Below are positions 54,122-62,666 of a stretch of DNA of 64,000 nt, piece after piece. Source of the stretch: Peptoniphilus raoultii (GTDB taxonomy: Bacteria > Bacillota > Clostridia > Tissierellales > Peptoniphilaceae). The stretch lies in the NCBI RefSeq assembly GCF_900099555.1, contig NZ_FMWM01000002.1, positions 434,001 to 498,000 on the forward strand, given 5' to 3'. The position numbers were made by a program, and so were the translations under genes. Below the pieces are notes generated by a model. That model worked only from the letters and a program-made list of their open reading frames with translations, ran no database searches and was not told the DNA's origin. Numbering within the stretch: the stretch's first letter is position 1; every line of letters begins with the position of its first letter.

Positions 54122-55400
54122 ACTTTCCTCCTTTTGGCCAGGATAGATTTAAGGTGAAGCCCGAATCCACTTCTATCTTCATCTTGCCACCACAGTTTTC
54201 TATACTTTGACGGATGTTTTTTAGTCCGCCCTTTTTTACTATCGGCTCTTTTGATAAGACGCCGTCATTTTTTATTTTACAATGGATATTTAAATTCCCT
54301 TCTTCAAGCTTGATCCATATATTTTTGGCTTGACCGTGTCTGATTGCATTGTTAAGTGCTTCGTGGACAATCTCTAACAAGAAATTCAAGTCGCCTTCGT
54401 TGGTTGGAGTAACGCCTTCCACATGGACAGTAACTCCGATGTCTTTTGCTGTGGAGATGAGTTTTTCAAATTTTGCTCTACTTTTTGACAAATCGTTTTT
54501 TTCACTTAGGAAATCATCTTTTTCCCCAAGCATGAGTAGACTTTCCATCCACAAGTTTATGAGTTTATCTCGATCTTCCTTGGTCTTTTCGTTCATGTCC
54601 AAGTAGCATTTAAAATAGATTAAGGACTGACCGATCTTGTCGTGAATCTTTATCTTCGCCTGCAATATTTCCTTTTGTCTCGTGTACTCTGCCACGTTCT
54701 TTTGGTATTCTTTGAGACTTTTGTTGATCTTTTCGATCTGTCTATTCTTTTCTTCAATTTCTTGGTACAGACCCCACTCAAGGGTGATCTTGTAAGCCAA
54801 GGTCTCTCTGAGATTGTTGTGAATGAGTATCTTTATATACCAAATATCTCCCAGTGCTTCTACTACGAGAGGATCACGATGCAAGATTCGCGCTTCCTTC
54901 TTTATATTGTTGTTCTCAATATCTCTCGCACAGACCAAGTCGTTTGCAAGCATGTTGCCAAAGACTGCGTAGCTTATGTCCTGCATTACTCTATTTACCA
55001 AGAGGGGCGTACCGTCAAGCTTTGAAAAACAGATGCCATCTGGAAGATTGTCCAGACTTTCCTTGATAGAGTTCTTACCTATAATACTATTATTAGTCTT
55101 TATAAAACTTATTGCAAAGAGAATTTCAAGGGTGCAGAGGAACAAATCGAAGATTATAAATAAGTAAACGGGAAGGTCTACCATAGGTTTTGCAAAGTAG
55201 AGTTTGCCAGTTCCAATCTCTGCCAAAATTTGCGTAGAGAAAAAACTCAATAAAAAGATGAATACACTATGTACAAAATACTTGGCGTATAGCTTACTAC
55301 TTGCTGTATCAATAATAATCTTTACACTTGCGACTAAGATAGCGGTGTTAAATAGAAATAGAGTGGCTAGGTTATAGATGCTTAGATTAAAAAGAGTCAT
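54111..55400 (-). CDS. Sensor histidine kinase (HPK7/NarX-LiaS type)
   Basis: 429 aa. Three or four hydrophobic segments in the first 105 residues, then a PAS-like domain (LDNLPDGICFSKLDGTPLLV, about 115-205), a coiled coil, and the HisKA_3 site KIHDKIGQSLI (His253). The HATPase part has HEALNNAIRHGQAKNIWIKL and KKGGLKNIRQSIENCGGKM. Complete, so it can phosphorylate the regulator that follows with an 11-base overlap. It itself overlaps the upstream kinase-like gene by 14 bases. Confidence 0.9.
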   Translation of the reverse strand: MTLFNLSIYNLATLFLFNTAILVASVKIIIDTASSKLYAKYFVHSVFIFLLSFFSTQILAEIGTGKLYFAKPMVDLPVYLFIIFDLFLCTLEILFAISFIKTNNSIIGKNSIKESLDNLPDGICFSKLDGTPLLVNRVMQDISYAVFGNMLANDLVCARDIENNNIKKEARILHRDPLVVEALGDIWYIKILIHNNLRETLAYKITLEWGLYQEIEEKNRQIEKINKSLKEYQKNVAEYTRQKEILQAKIKIHDKIGQSLIYFKCYLDMNEKTKEDRDKLINLWMESLLMLGEKDDFLSEKNDLSKSRAKFEKLISTAKDIGVTVHVEGVTPTNEGDLNFLLEIVHEALNNAIRHGQAKNIWIKLEEGNLNIHCKIKNDGVLSKEPIVKKGGLKNIRQSIENCGGKMKIEVDSGFTLNLSWPKGGKYDI

Positions 55401-57054
55401 ATATGCCTCCTTCCAAGAGAAATATATATAGGTTTATTTCATCCTCTGTTAGATCCTCATCAATCAAGATTTTGCGATTAGTATAGGTATCTTTAATCTT
55501 GCTTAAGAAAGATTTCGGTTCTACACCGGTAATTTTAATACTTAGGGTAGGTATACGGTCTTTTCTATATAGACTTACCTGGAGAATGTCGATACCAGGC
55601 ATGTAAAATTCTAGTGCATATTGAAAAATTTCATACAGGTCGAGACAGTACTTTGCATCGAACCTTCCTTTTAAATCCCAATCTAAACGGGTATTAACAT
55701 CGCTTAATTTTAAATAGTCAAGAGATTCGCAAAACGCAAGCTTAAGCTCTGCAAGGTCCAAAGTCTTTTTATTCTTCGTAATCAAGAACAGGTTGGAATA
55801 TCTCTTTATGTACACATCGATAAAACAGGCGTGCTTTAGTTTAACCTCAAATAGATTCTCATCTTCTGGTAGATTTATAAGTATGTATTTAAGCTGATCG
55901 AACTGAGGTCTAAGCTTCATGTGAATGTGCTCTCTGATTTCTCTTGCTTCTTCAACCTTGACCATATTTTTCTCCAAGGCATTATTTGCCTTTAGAAGTT
56001 CGTTTTCGCTCAGCATATCTTCATTCATGGAAAGGAGTTTTCTCTTTAGATTGTTGAAATCAGTAAAATCTACAAACCAAAATGATGTACCGCCAGTAAT
56101 ATTTGCACTTTCAAGCAGAGTGTCTTCGTCGATAAAGATGGGATTATTAATCGCTTGGTCAACGAGAGCAAGATCTATATCTTTATACTTTTTCGGGCGG
56201 AAGATCATTTCTTTATTTAAATCCACAATGCCGATATTTAGAGAAGAAAGTTGTAAGAATGATTCATAGTCCCTGTTGGAAGGTAGAAGTCTCATAAATA
56301 CCAAGGATTCAATAAATAGTAGCACCATAAGGATGTTAAACTCTGCACTCTTAAAAATAATTTTAATATATTCGAAAGGCTCCCAGCCAACCATGAATAG
56401 AAAAGTATAAAGACCCCATATAAATATGATGAAGATCGGAAGATTTACCGAAGCCAGATGTCGATTCTTAAAAGATGGCATCATAGTAAAGACTAAAGTA
56501 CATAGAGCTAAAAGGCCTGTGTAGATAATTACGAAATAAAATACGGGACCGTACATATTTAGACCTCTAACACTCGGGTCAACGGAGAAGACTAGTTCGT
56601 GGTAGTCGTTGGTTAAGATTAATAATGCAGCTACACAAGTAGGTATCCAAAGAATATTCCAATACTTACTTATGCCTTCTCTCTCGGATTTACCGATGTG
56701 AAGAGAAGTCAAGAACACGAGTTGAGTTAAAACCAGTGGAAATACAAAGTAGAAATTTCTTATAATTCTTACAGCGTCTTCGTTATTTATAAAGATTTCG
56801 TACTTCACAGTTCTCACGGTAAGGTAACAAATGAGAAGTATGCCGATGATTTTAAATCTTGTGGCTACAGAATGTCTAAGGACTCTATTAATCATATTGT
56901 TCATCCACAAAAAAATTACAAAAGAATAGAGGATAAGCACTATGGTATGCACAGGAAAATCCACTAAATTATAAAAATCCAAAGCGTGCAAAACACAAGC
57001 GATTACAACAAAACAGATTGAAAAAATATAACCAAAGATTTCTTTGCGATACAT
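55387..57054 (-). CDS. 7TM kinase-like sensor protein without catalytic motifs
   Basis: 555 aa. Seven or eight hydrophobic segments in the first 270 residues resemble the histidine-kinase 7TM input domain (ILWIPTCVAALLILTNDYHE is close to the H..LF/HP loop). A PAS-like part (SSLNIGIVDLNKEMIFRPKK) and a helical segment (EEAREIREHIHMKLRPQFDQ) follow. The C-terminal 200 residues occupy the place of a kinase but show no G-box ATP site. It is probably an accessory sensor feeding the adjacent kinase. First gene of the operon, transcribed away from the envelope cluster. Confidence 0.8.
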   Translation of the reverse strand: MYRKEIFGYIFSICFVVIACVLHALDFYNLVDFPVHTIVLILYSFVIFLWMNNMINRVLRHSVATRFKIIGILLICYLTVRTVKYEIFINNEDAVRIIRNFYFVFPLVLTQLVFLTSLHIGKSEREGISKYWNILWIPTCVAALLILTNDYHELVFSVDPSVRGLNMYGPVFYFVIIYTGLLALCTLVFTMMPSFKNRHLASVNLPIFIIFIWGLYTFLFMVGWEPFEYIKIIFKSAEFNILMVLLFIESLVFMRLLPSNRDYESFLQLSSLNIGIVDLNKEMIFRPKKYKDIDLALVDQAINNPIFIDEDTLLESANITGGTSFWFVDFTDFNNLKRKLLSMNEDMLSENELLKANNALEKNMVKVEEAREIREHIHMKLRPQFDQLKYILINLPEDENLFEVKLKHACFIDVYIKRYSNLFLITKNKKTLDLAELKLAFCESLDYLKLSDVNTRLDWDLKGRFDAKYCLDLYEIFQYALEFYMPGIDILQVSLYRKDRIPTLSIKITGVEPKSFLSKIKDTYTNRKILIDEDLTEDEINLYIFLLEGGIYDSF

Positions 57055-57196
57055 AGTAGCCTCCCTTCAAAATAAAATAAAATTTACTCGATTATTAAAC
57101 TAATAAAATAAAGAAATTCTTAAACTAATTATATCAAAAAGATTATATTTATACTAATTTCATATATTGAAAAAATTCCAAAAAATTTTTAAAAAA

Positions 57197-57246
57197 TCAT
57201 ACTTTTGGGTGATGTGGAAAGTAAAAAAATTTTGTAAGATAAAGGC
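57197..57246 (+). promoter_or_regulatory. Conserved leader, copy 1 (before the copper-amine-oxidase-N gene)
   Basis: TCATACTTTTGGGTGATGTG at 57197-57216, then GAAAGTAAAAAAATTTTG and TAAGATAAA. It matches copies 2 and 3 with few differences. TAAGAT is a fair -10; no consensus -35 exists, and the conserved block CTTTYGGGTGATGTG lies there instead, as in activator-dependent promoters. A CTTCCATAC word near 57263 also recurs. Confidence 0.7.
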
Positions 57247-57291
57247 AGAAAGTGAAAAATCTACTTCCATACAAGCAATAAGGAGGAATCT

Positions 57292-58014
57292 ATGTCAAAG
57301 AAACAGAAGAAAATTAAACTCATGCTACTGATTCTCGTGGCAATACTTCTGACTGGATTTAAAGGACCAAGCGAAGTAAAGATCTATGTAAATGGCAAGC
57401 TAATTAAATCAGACCAGCCACCGATCATTAAGAGTAGCAGAACCTTTGTCCCAGTCCGAGTCATTGCAGAAGATATCGGCGCAAATGTTGAATACAATAG
57501 AGAAGACAAGACCGTAAACATAGAAAGAGATGATGCAAGCATCCATATAGCCATAGGAGAAGACATGGTCTGGTTCTCAGATGAGATAAAAGCTGGTCCA
57601 ATTCCAATAGATGCACCGGCGTTTATAAAAAATAACAGAACCTATATTCCACTTAGAGCCATCTCAGAACTCTTCTACATAGATGTCAACTGGGATGCAA
57701 AGAAGAGGGCAGTCTACATAGATGAAAAACCTGTGCCAGTTGGACTACTCACAGTAGACGATGCAGGAGATGAGCTTATAAAGAAACTTGGAGAAAAGAA
57801 GGTCTTGGACAAGGACGCATATGTGGTAGAAGTAAGTGAAGAGGAAGTAGAATATCATGGCAGGAAGTCGATAGGATTTTGGATTACCCTTAGAAAAGAT
57901 AATCCATTTGACGAAGAACTTACAGAGTTAGTTGGACACTACTTCATAAACGAAACAGGAACTATGGTCTTGAAATATGACGTGGTTAACGACACATTTG
58001 AAAGAATTTATTAA
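57292..58014 (+). CDS. Copper-amine-oxidase N-terminal-like domain protein (exported)
   Basis: 240 aa. A hydrophobic N-terminus (LMLLILVAILLTGF) acts as signal or anchor. Two Cu_amine_oxidN1-type repeats follow: KIYVNGKLIKSDQPPIIKSS then RTFVPVRVIAEDIGANVEYN, and APAFIKNNRTYIPLRAISEL. Despite its name the domain is a common cell-surface module without an oxidase. The remaining 80 residues are unique. First gene of the envelope cluster, behind leader copy 1. Confidence 0.85.
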   Translation: MSKKQKKIKLMLLILVAILLTGFKGPSEVKIYVNGKLIKSDQPPIIKSSRTFVPVRVIAEDIGANVEYNREDKTVNIERDDASIHIAIGEDMVWFSDEIKAGPIPIDAPAFIKNNRTYIPLRAISELFYIDVNWDAKKRAVYIDEKPVPVGLLTVDDAGDELIKKLGEKKVLDKDAYVVEVSEEEVEYHGRKSIGFWITLRKDNPFDEELTELVGHYFINETGTMVLKYDVVNDTFERIY

Positions 58015-58040
58015 AAATTATTTAATTTAAGGAGGATAAC

Positions 58041-59312
58041 ATGGGATTTATACAAGCATTTAGAGGTTCACTAGGAGGAACTCTCGCAGATCAATGGAAA
58101 GATTTTTACGGACCGATGGAAGGAGTCCCGGCAACTGCGGCAGTGTTTCCAGGAGTACCTATGGGAACAAACAACGATAGAGGAGCAAATTACAAAGGAA
58201 ATGACAATGTAATTACCAATGGAACCAAGATCATCGTTCCAGAAGGAACTGCCCTAGTAACCATCCAAGACGGAGCAATTACCGGCATAATTACAGAAAT
58301 AGGAGGATATATTTACAGCTCAGACGATCCAAATTCAAAATCCATATTTTCAGGGGACGGACTTATGGAATCCATAGTCAAAACATCCTGGGAAAAATTT
58401 AAGTTTGGAGGTATACCAGCTACAAACCAACTGCTCTTCTATGTAAACCTAAAAGAAATACCAAACAATAGATTTGGAACTCAAAGTGAAATATATTGGG
58501 ACGATGCCTTCTTCGGCACCCAAGTAGGAGCAGTAACTAGAGGAACATACACAGTTCAAGTCGTGGACCCAATCTTATTTTTAAAAAATTTCGTTCCAGT
58601 TAAATATCTAAGTTCTGGAGCACCAGCCTTTGATTTAAGCGACATGGATAACGAAGCTTCAGAGCAACTCTTCAATGAAGTAGTTGGCAGTCTATCAGCA
58701 GCATTTTCAAACTATACCAACGATCCAACCAGGGGCAATAGAATGAGCAAGATCCAAGGAGATCAAATCGGATTTGCAAAATCACTATCAGCTGCAGTAG
58801 AAGACGGTTACGAATGGAGATCCACCCGTGGTCTTGAAATCGTGAAAACAGCCATCTTAGCCATCGAATATGACGAAGACACCAAGGAAATGATGAAGGA
58901 TGTCAAGAGAGCCGATGCACTTTCAGGATCACGTGGCAATTCATTTATGCAACAATCAGTGGCAAGAGGTATGCAAGCCGCAGGAGAAAACGGTGGCGGA
59001 GCAAACATGGCATTTATGGGAATGGGAATGAACCAAGCAGGAAATGTCATGGGAGGAGTACAGCAGCCAAACGCAGGAAACTCCTACCAACCTAATTTCG
59101 GTGGAGGAATGAACCAAAACCAAGGATACCAAAACCAAGGACAAAACCAAGGCTACTATGACCAAGGTCAAAATCAAAACCAAGGACATCCACAAAACCA
59201 ACCACCGGAAGATCCAACAGAAAAACTAATAAAGATGAAAAAACTTCTCGACGCAGAAGTCATAACCCAAGAAGAATTTGACAAGATGAAGAGAGAATTA
59301 CTAGGACTATAG
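58041..59312 (+). CDS. SPFH-domain protein with C-terminal SHOCT (YdjI-like)
   Basis: 423 aa. The opening GFIQAFRGSLGGTLADQWKD and PEGTALVTIQDGAITGIITE fit the SPFH/virion-core family seen in Bacillus YdjI. Residues 335-390 are a low-complexity Asn/Gln/Gly stretch (NQNQGYQNQGQNQGYYDQGQ). A SHOCT motif closes it, EKLIKMKKLLDAEVITQEEF. No transmembrane segment, so it probably lies on the inner membrane face via partners. In B. subtilis ydjI neighbours ydjG and ydjF/PspA-like genes; the next gene here matches ydjG. Confidence 0.85.
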   Translation: MGFIQAFRGSLGGTLADQWKDFYGPMEGVPATAAVFPGVPMGTNNDRGANYKGNDNVITNGTKIIVPEGTALVTIQDGAITGIITEIGGYIYSSDDPNSKSIFSGDGLMESIVKTSWEKFKFGGIPATNQLLFYVNLKEIPNNRFGTQSEIYWDDAFFGTQVGAVTRGTYTVQVVDPILFLKNFVPVKYLSSGAPAFDLSDMDNEASEQLFNEVVGSLSAAFSNYTNDPTRGNRMSKIQGDQIGFAKSLSAAVEDGYEWRSTRGLEIVKTAILAIEYDEDTKEMMKDVKRADALSGSRGNSFMQQSVARGMQAAGENGGGANMAFMGMGMNQAGNVMGGVQQPNAGNSYQPNFGGGMNQNQGYQNQGQNQGYYDQGQNQNQGHPQNQPPEDPTEKLIKMKKLLDAEVITQEEFDKMKRELLGL

Positions 59313-59320
59313 GTGATTTT

Positions 59321-60841
59321 ATGGAAGACGATATAAAAATAATAGATATGACAAGCGGCTTAAAGGACGGTCAGATCAAATGTCCTAAGTGCGGCTCAAC
59401 AGACATAGAGACCAACACCAAGACAGGCAAACTAAGATGTAATTTCTGTAGACATGAGTTTGAACCAGAGCTAGCACCAGAAGACCAAGACATAAGCACA
59501 TTGGAAGGAACCACTATGGGAAGTGGAGCAGCAGACATAGACGAAGCAGCAGAAAGCATGGTGACAGTTAAATGCGAAAGCTGTGGTGCAGAAGTAGTAA
59601 TAGACACCATGACTACCACCCAGGCAAGGTGCCACTGGTGCCGTAACACACTTTCCATCAACAATATAATACCGAATGGAGCAGTGCCGGATGTCATACT
59701 TCCATTTAGCGTCACAAAGAGCGACGCAAGAGCAGAAATAGAGGACTTCGTCAAACAGAGAAAATTCTTCGCCCATCCAAAATTCACAAGAGAGTTTACC
59801 ACAGAGAACATCTGCGGAGTCTACCTTCCATACATGCTGGTGGATATAAATGCTCACATGCATCTATGGGGCGAAGGTCAAATAGAAACAGATAGTTACG
59901 AAGTCGGCACAGGGGACGACAAACACACAGAGTACGACGCAGATAGCTACGAAATTGAAAGGGACTTCGATATATTTATAGATGATCTATCCATAGAATC
60001 ATCCAGCGACAAACTGGATTACACAGCCAAGGACAAGACCACCAACATCATAAACGCCATCATGCCCTTCGATACAGAAAACTCTGTGAAGTTCAACGCA
60101 AACTACATGAAAGGTTACACATCAGAGAAGAGAGATAGTAATATCGATTTTCTAAGAGAAGCAGTCTTTGCACAAAGCTCCGATGTGGCAAGACTTGCGG
60201 CAAAGGAGACTGTGGAAGAATACGACAGAGGCGTAAGATGGGATGACGAAGACTACAAAGTTAAAGGTGATTCCTGGAAGGCAGCCTACCTACCAGTGTG
60301 GCTCTACAGCTATATGGAAAAGAAAAATGGCAAGAACCTCCTTCATTACGTGGCAGTAAACGCAAGGACCAAGGAAACCATGGGCAGTGTGCCTATAAAC
60401 TTCACGAAACTATTCTTCGTCTCAGTATTAGTAGAAATCTTCGGAGGACTAGCAGCATTTGTATTGAATCTAGTGGCTGCCATGAGCATGTTTGACGATA
60501 CAAAATTCCAAGACTCAAGACATTTCTTCTGGATACTATTAGTATCAGGATTCGTCTTCTACTTCACAATCTATGCAAGGTACAGAAACTCAGACGAAAG
60601 ACACCACTACGAAGTAGAAACCAAGCACGAAATAAGTAACCTAGTTTGTGAAGATAAGTTTGTAAAAAATCTAAAAGGACTTGTAGAATCTTATATCGAA
60701 GGAGAAAACTCAAGAGAACTGAGAGGAAATAAGCTCGACATAACCAAGGACAAACACCTTAAAAAAGCAAAAGAAAAGGGAATCTTAGACGAAGTCGAAG
60801 AAAATAAAAAGAAACTAAACGAAACTATTGACAAGCAGTAA
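59321..60841 (+). CDS. Double zinc-ribbon membrane protein (YdjG-like)
   Basis: 506 aa. Two zinc ribbons: IKCPKCGSTDIETNTKTGKL..CNFC (19-45) and VKCESCGAEVVID..ARCHWC (84-112). A long soluble middle follows (TFIIB-like label in some databases), then two hydrophobic segments near 365-420 (FFVSVLVEIFGGLAAFVLNL, FFWILLVSGFVFYFTIYARY) and a Lys-rich tail. Matches the YdjG type and the SPFH partner 8 bases upstream. Zinc ribbons at the membrane may sense or recruit. Start GTGATTTTATG region has a plausible AGGTGA site. Confidence 0.82.
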   Translation: MEDDIKIIDMTSGLKDGQIKCPKCGSTDIETNTKTGKLRCNFCRHEFEPELAPEDQDISTLEGTTMGSGAADIDEAAESMVTVKCESCGAEVVIDTMTTTQARCHWCRNTLSINNIIPNGAVPDVILPFSVTKSDARAEIEDFVKQRKFFAHPKFTREFTTENICGVYLPYMLVDINAHMHLWGEGQIETDSYEVGTGDDKHTEYDADSYEIERDFDIFIDDLSIESSSDKLDYTAKDKTTNIINAIMPFDTENSVKFNANYMKGYTSEKRDSNIDFLREAVFAQSSDVARLAAKETVEEYDRGVRWDDEDYKVKGDSWKAAYLPVWLYSYMEKKNGKNLLHYVAVNARTKETMGSVPINFTKLFFVSVLVEIFGGLAAFVLNLVAAMSMFDDTKFQDSRHFFWILLVSGFVFYFTIYARYRNSDERHHYEVETKHEISNLVCEDKFVKNLKGLVESYIEGENSRELRGNKLDITKDKHLKKAKEKGILDEVEENKKKLNETIDKQ

Positions 60842-60878
60842 ATAAATTAAAATGATTAGAAAATGAAAGGAGAAAACG

Positions 60879-61484
60879 ATGGGACTATTCGGTAAAAAAA
60901 AATTATGTCCGATATGCGGCAATGAAATGAAATTTTTAAGCGGCTTGCAAGTTGAAGATGGACAAATCTGTAGTGATTGTGAAAAAATGCTCCGAGGTAA
61001 ATTCAATATCACTGAAGGTTTTGATAGAGCAGATTATGTTATAAAAAACAGTGATCCTCTGAAGGTTATGACAGTAGCTGAAATTGAAGAAATGATTCGT
61101 TCAATGAAAGAAGAGCAGGCACAAATCATCGAGAATGTCGGCTCCGATTATGCCAATGTTGCTAAAGCTGATAAATGCTTCTCCATTGCGCCGAAGGCTT
61201 TAGATGTTGGGTTAAAACGTGCAAAAGCATACAAGAACAGAATTGTGGCAACTTCTGAGATTATAGCAGGTGAGTTTGCAAAAGATGACACGGTTACAAT
61301 TACTACAAATGGCAATGATGTCACCACGACTATTCTAGATGTCATTGAATGTTCTAGTAGCTCAACATTTGAGACGATGCTTGCAGCCAATACGGGCAAG
61401 CATAAGGTAGAAGCAGGAACAAGTGCATGGATCATCTTGGATCTTACAGAAAGAGTAAGTGAAGGAAGCCTTATTCAAAAATAA
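60879..61484 (+). CDS. DUF4428-type zinc-ribbon protein
   Basis: 201 aa. An N-terminal zinc finger LCPICGNEMKFLSG..QICSDC (9-34) is followed by a domain with VMTVAEIEEMIRSMKEEQAQ and a C-terminal beta region (TITTNGNDVTTTILDVIECS). Its codon use (more G and C at third positions in parts) is unlike the Lys/Ile-rich genes before it, so it may have been added later. It is the last gene before a terminator. Ribosome site AAGGAG. Confidence 0.78.
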   Translation: MGLFGKKKLCPICGNEMKFLSGLQVEDGQICSDCEKMLRGKFNITEGFDRADYVIKNSDPLKVMTVAEIEEMIRSMKEEQAQIIENVGSDYANVAKADKCFSIAPKALDVGLKRAKAYKNRIVATSEIIAGEFAKDDTVTITTNGNDVTTTILDVIECSSSSTFETMLAANTGKHKVEAGTSAWIILDLTERVSEGSLIQK

Positions 61485-61498
61485 AATATTACATTTTA

Positions 61499-61525
61499 AA
61501 CCCACTGGTTATACCGGTGGGTTTA
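61499..61525 (+). terminator. Terminator after the DUF4428 gene
   Basis: ACCCACTGGT pairs with ACCGGTGGGT (one G-U) over a 3-4 base loop, then TT. It ends the first envelope operon before leader copy 2. Confidence 0.75.
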
Positions 61526-61540
61526 TAAAATTTTCCTATC

Positions 61541-61590
61541 TCATACTTTCGGGTGATGTGCAAAGGAAAATAATTTTGTAAGATAAAAAT
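61541..61590 (+). promoter_or_regulatory. Conserved leader, copy 2 (before the TMEM43-like gene)
   Basis: TCATACTTTCGGGTGATGTG (61541-61560), CAAAGGAAAATAATTTTG, TAAGAT (61579-61584). A TTTCCATACGAAAAGGAG block follows at about 61603-61620, shared word for word with copy 3. It sits just after a terminator, so it must be a promoter of its own. Confidence 0.75.
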
Positions 61591-61634
61591 ACAAATCAAA
61601 TATTTCCATACGAAAAGGAGTAGGGAGGGAAAAT

Positions 61635-62483
61635 ATGAAAAAGATAATAATACTGATCATCGCAGGAGCGTTAATACTTGGACTTGGAATATTAATCTTA
61701 GTAGAACAGCCAGGAATACAAAAGACCCTGGACACAGCAGTATACGTAGACGATGGCAAAATAAATAGCGAAAACGAAGGTAAAGTGGTAATCCTTGCAG
61801 GCACAGTAGAACCAGAACTACCATTTAAAGATCCGGCAACAGACGTAACCATTCCATACTTTGCCGCATATAGAAAAGCAGAAATCTTTAGTCACGTTAA
61901 AAATACAGACTACGAGTACGATTGGTTCGCTTTGGGCTGGGATACAGAGAGTGAAAATAACGGAGTGAACACAGAAGAACTTAGTTCTAGTAAACTTATA
62001 GCACCAATAAAGATAGGTGAGTATAACATCGATCCGCGCATGTTTAAAGAGATAGAAACCATAGACAAGTGGAAGGACATAACAGAAGAAGACCTAGGTG
62101 ATTATGAATTATATATCCACAAGAGCAAAAACGACGACACTACTTATCTAAGCGAGGATGAATATATACCAGATTTCATCGAAGGCTACAAGGGCATGAA
62201 GTGGCAGGACCAAGTAGACAAACAGAGGTACTCCTACGAAGTATATGCTGACAAAGGTCCCCTTGAATTTACCGTAGTCGGCATACAACAAGGCGACTGG
62301 CTTATGCTAGATGATGATTTAGACATATCCTATATAAAAAAGGGAATCCACAGTGGCGAAGACTTCGCCGTCGACAATATAGGTAGCAACAAAACCATGG
62401 GCATAGGAATTTCAGGAGCAGGAGCAGCCCTACTAGTCTTAGCAGTTTACTTTTTATTCAAAAGAAAAAAGGTAGAAGAATAA
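61635..62483 (+). CDS. TMEM43/DUF1625-like membrane protein
   Basis: 282 aa. Hydrophobic helix near 4-25 (IIILIIAGALILGLGILILV), an external domain with NSENEGKVVILAGTVEPELP and FAAYRKAEIF, and a second helix near 255-275 (GAGAALLVLAVYFLFKRKK). The ENEGK..V.G.... pattern is that of TMEM43-like proteins, which bacteria also carry in envelope-stress clusters. Preceded by GGAGGG and leader copy 2. Confidence 0.75.
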   Translation: MKKIIILIIAGALILGLGILILVEQPGIQKTLDTAVYVDDGKINSENEGKVVILAGTVEPELPFKDPATDVTIPYFAAYRKAEIFSHVKNTDYEYDWFALGWDTESENNGVNTEELSSSKLIAPIKIGEYNIDPRMFKEIETIDKWKDITEEDLGDYELYIHKSKNDDTTYLSEDEYIPDFIEGYKGMKWQDQVDKQRYSYEVYADKGPLEFTVVGIQQGDWLMLDDDLDISYIKKGIHSGEDFAVDNIGSNKTMGIGISGAGAALLVLAVYFLFKRKKVEE

Positions 62484-62570
62484 TTTAAAAAACGCAAAAA
62501 TTTTAAAAAATTACAAAAAAACATAAAAATTTACAAAAAAACACAAAAAATTATAAAATTTCACAAAATA

Positions 62571-62620
62571 TCATTCTTTCGGGTGATGTGCAAAAGAAAA
62601 TAATTTTATAAGATAAAGAT
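62571..62620 (+). promoter_or_regulatory. Conserved leader, copy 3 (before the lipoprotein gene)
   Basis: TCATTCTTTCGGGTGATGTG (62571-62590), CAAAAGAAAATAATTTTA, TAAGAT, then TTTCCATACGAAAAGGAG at about 62633-62650. Differences from copy 2 are single substitutions. Confidence 0.75.
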
Positions 62621-62666
62621 ATAAAGCAAATGTTTCCATACGAAAAGGAGAATAAGGAGGGATATT

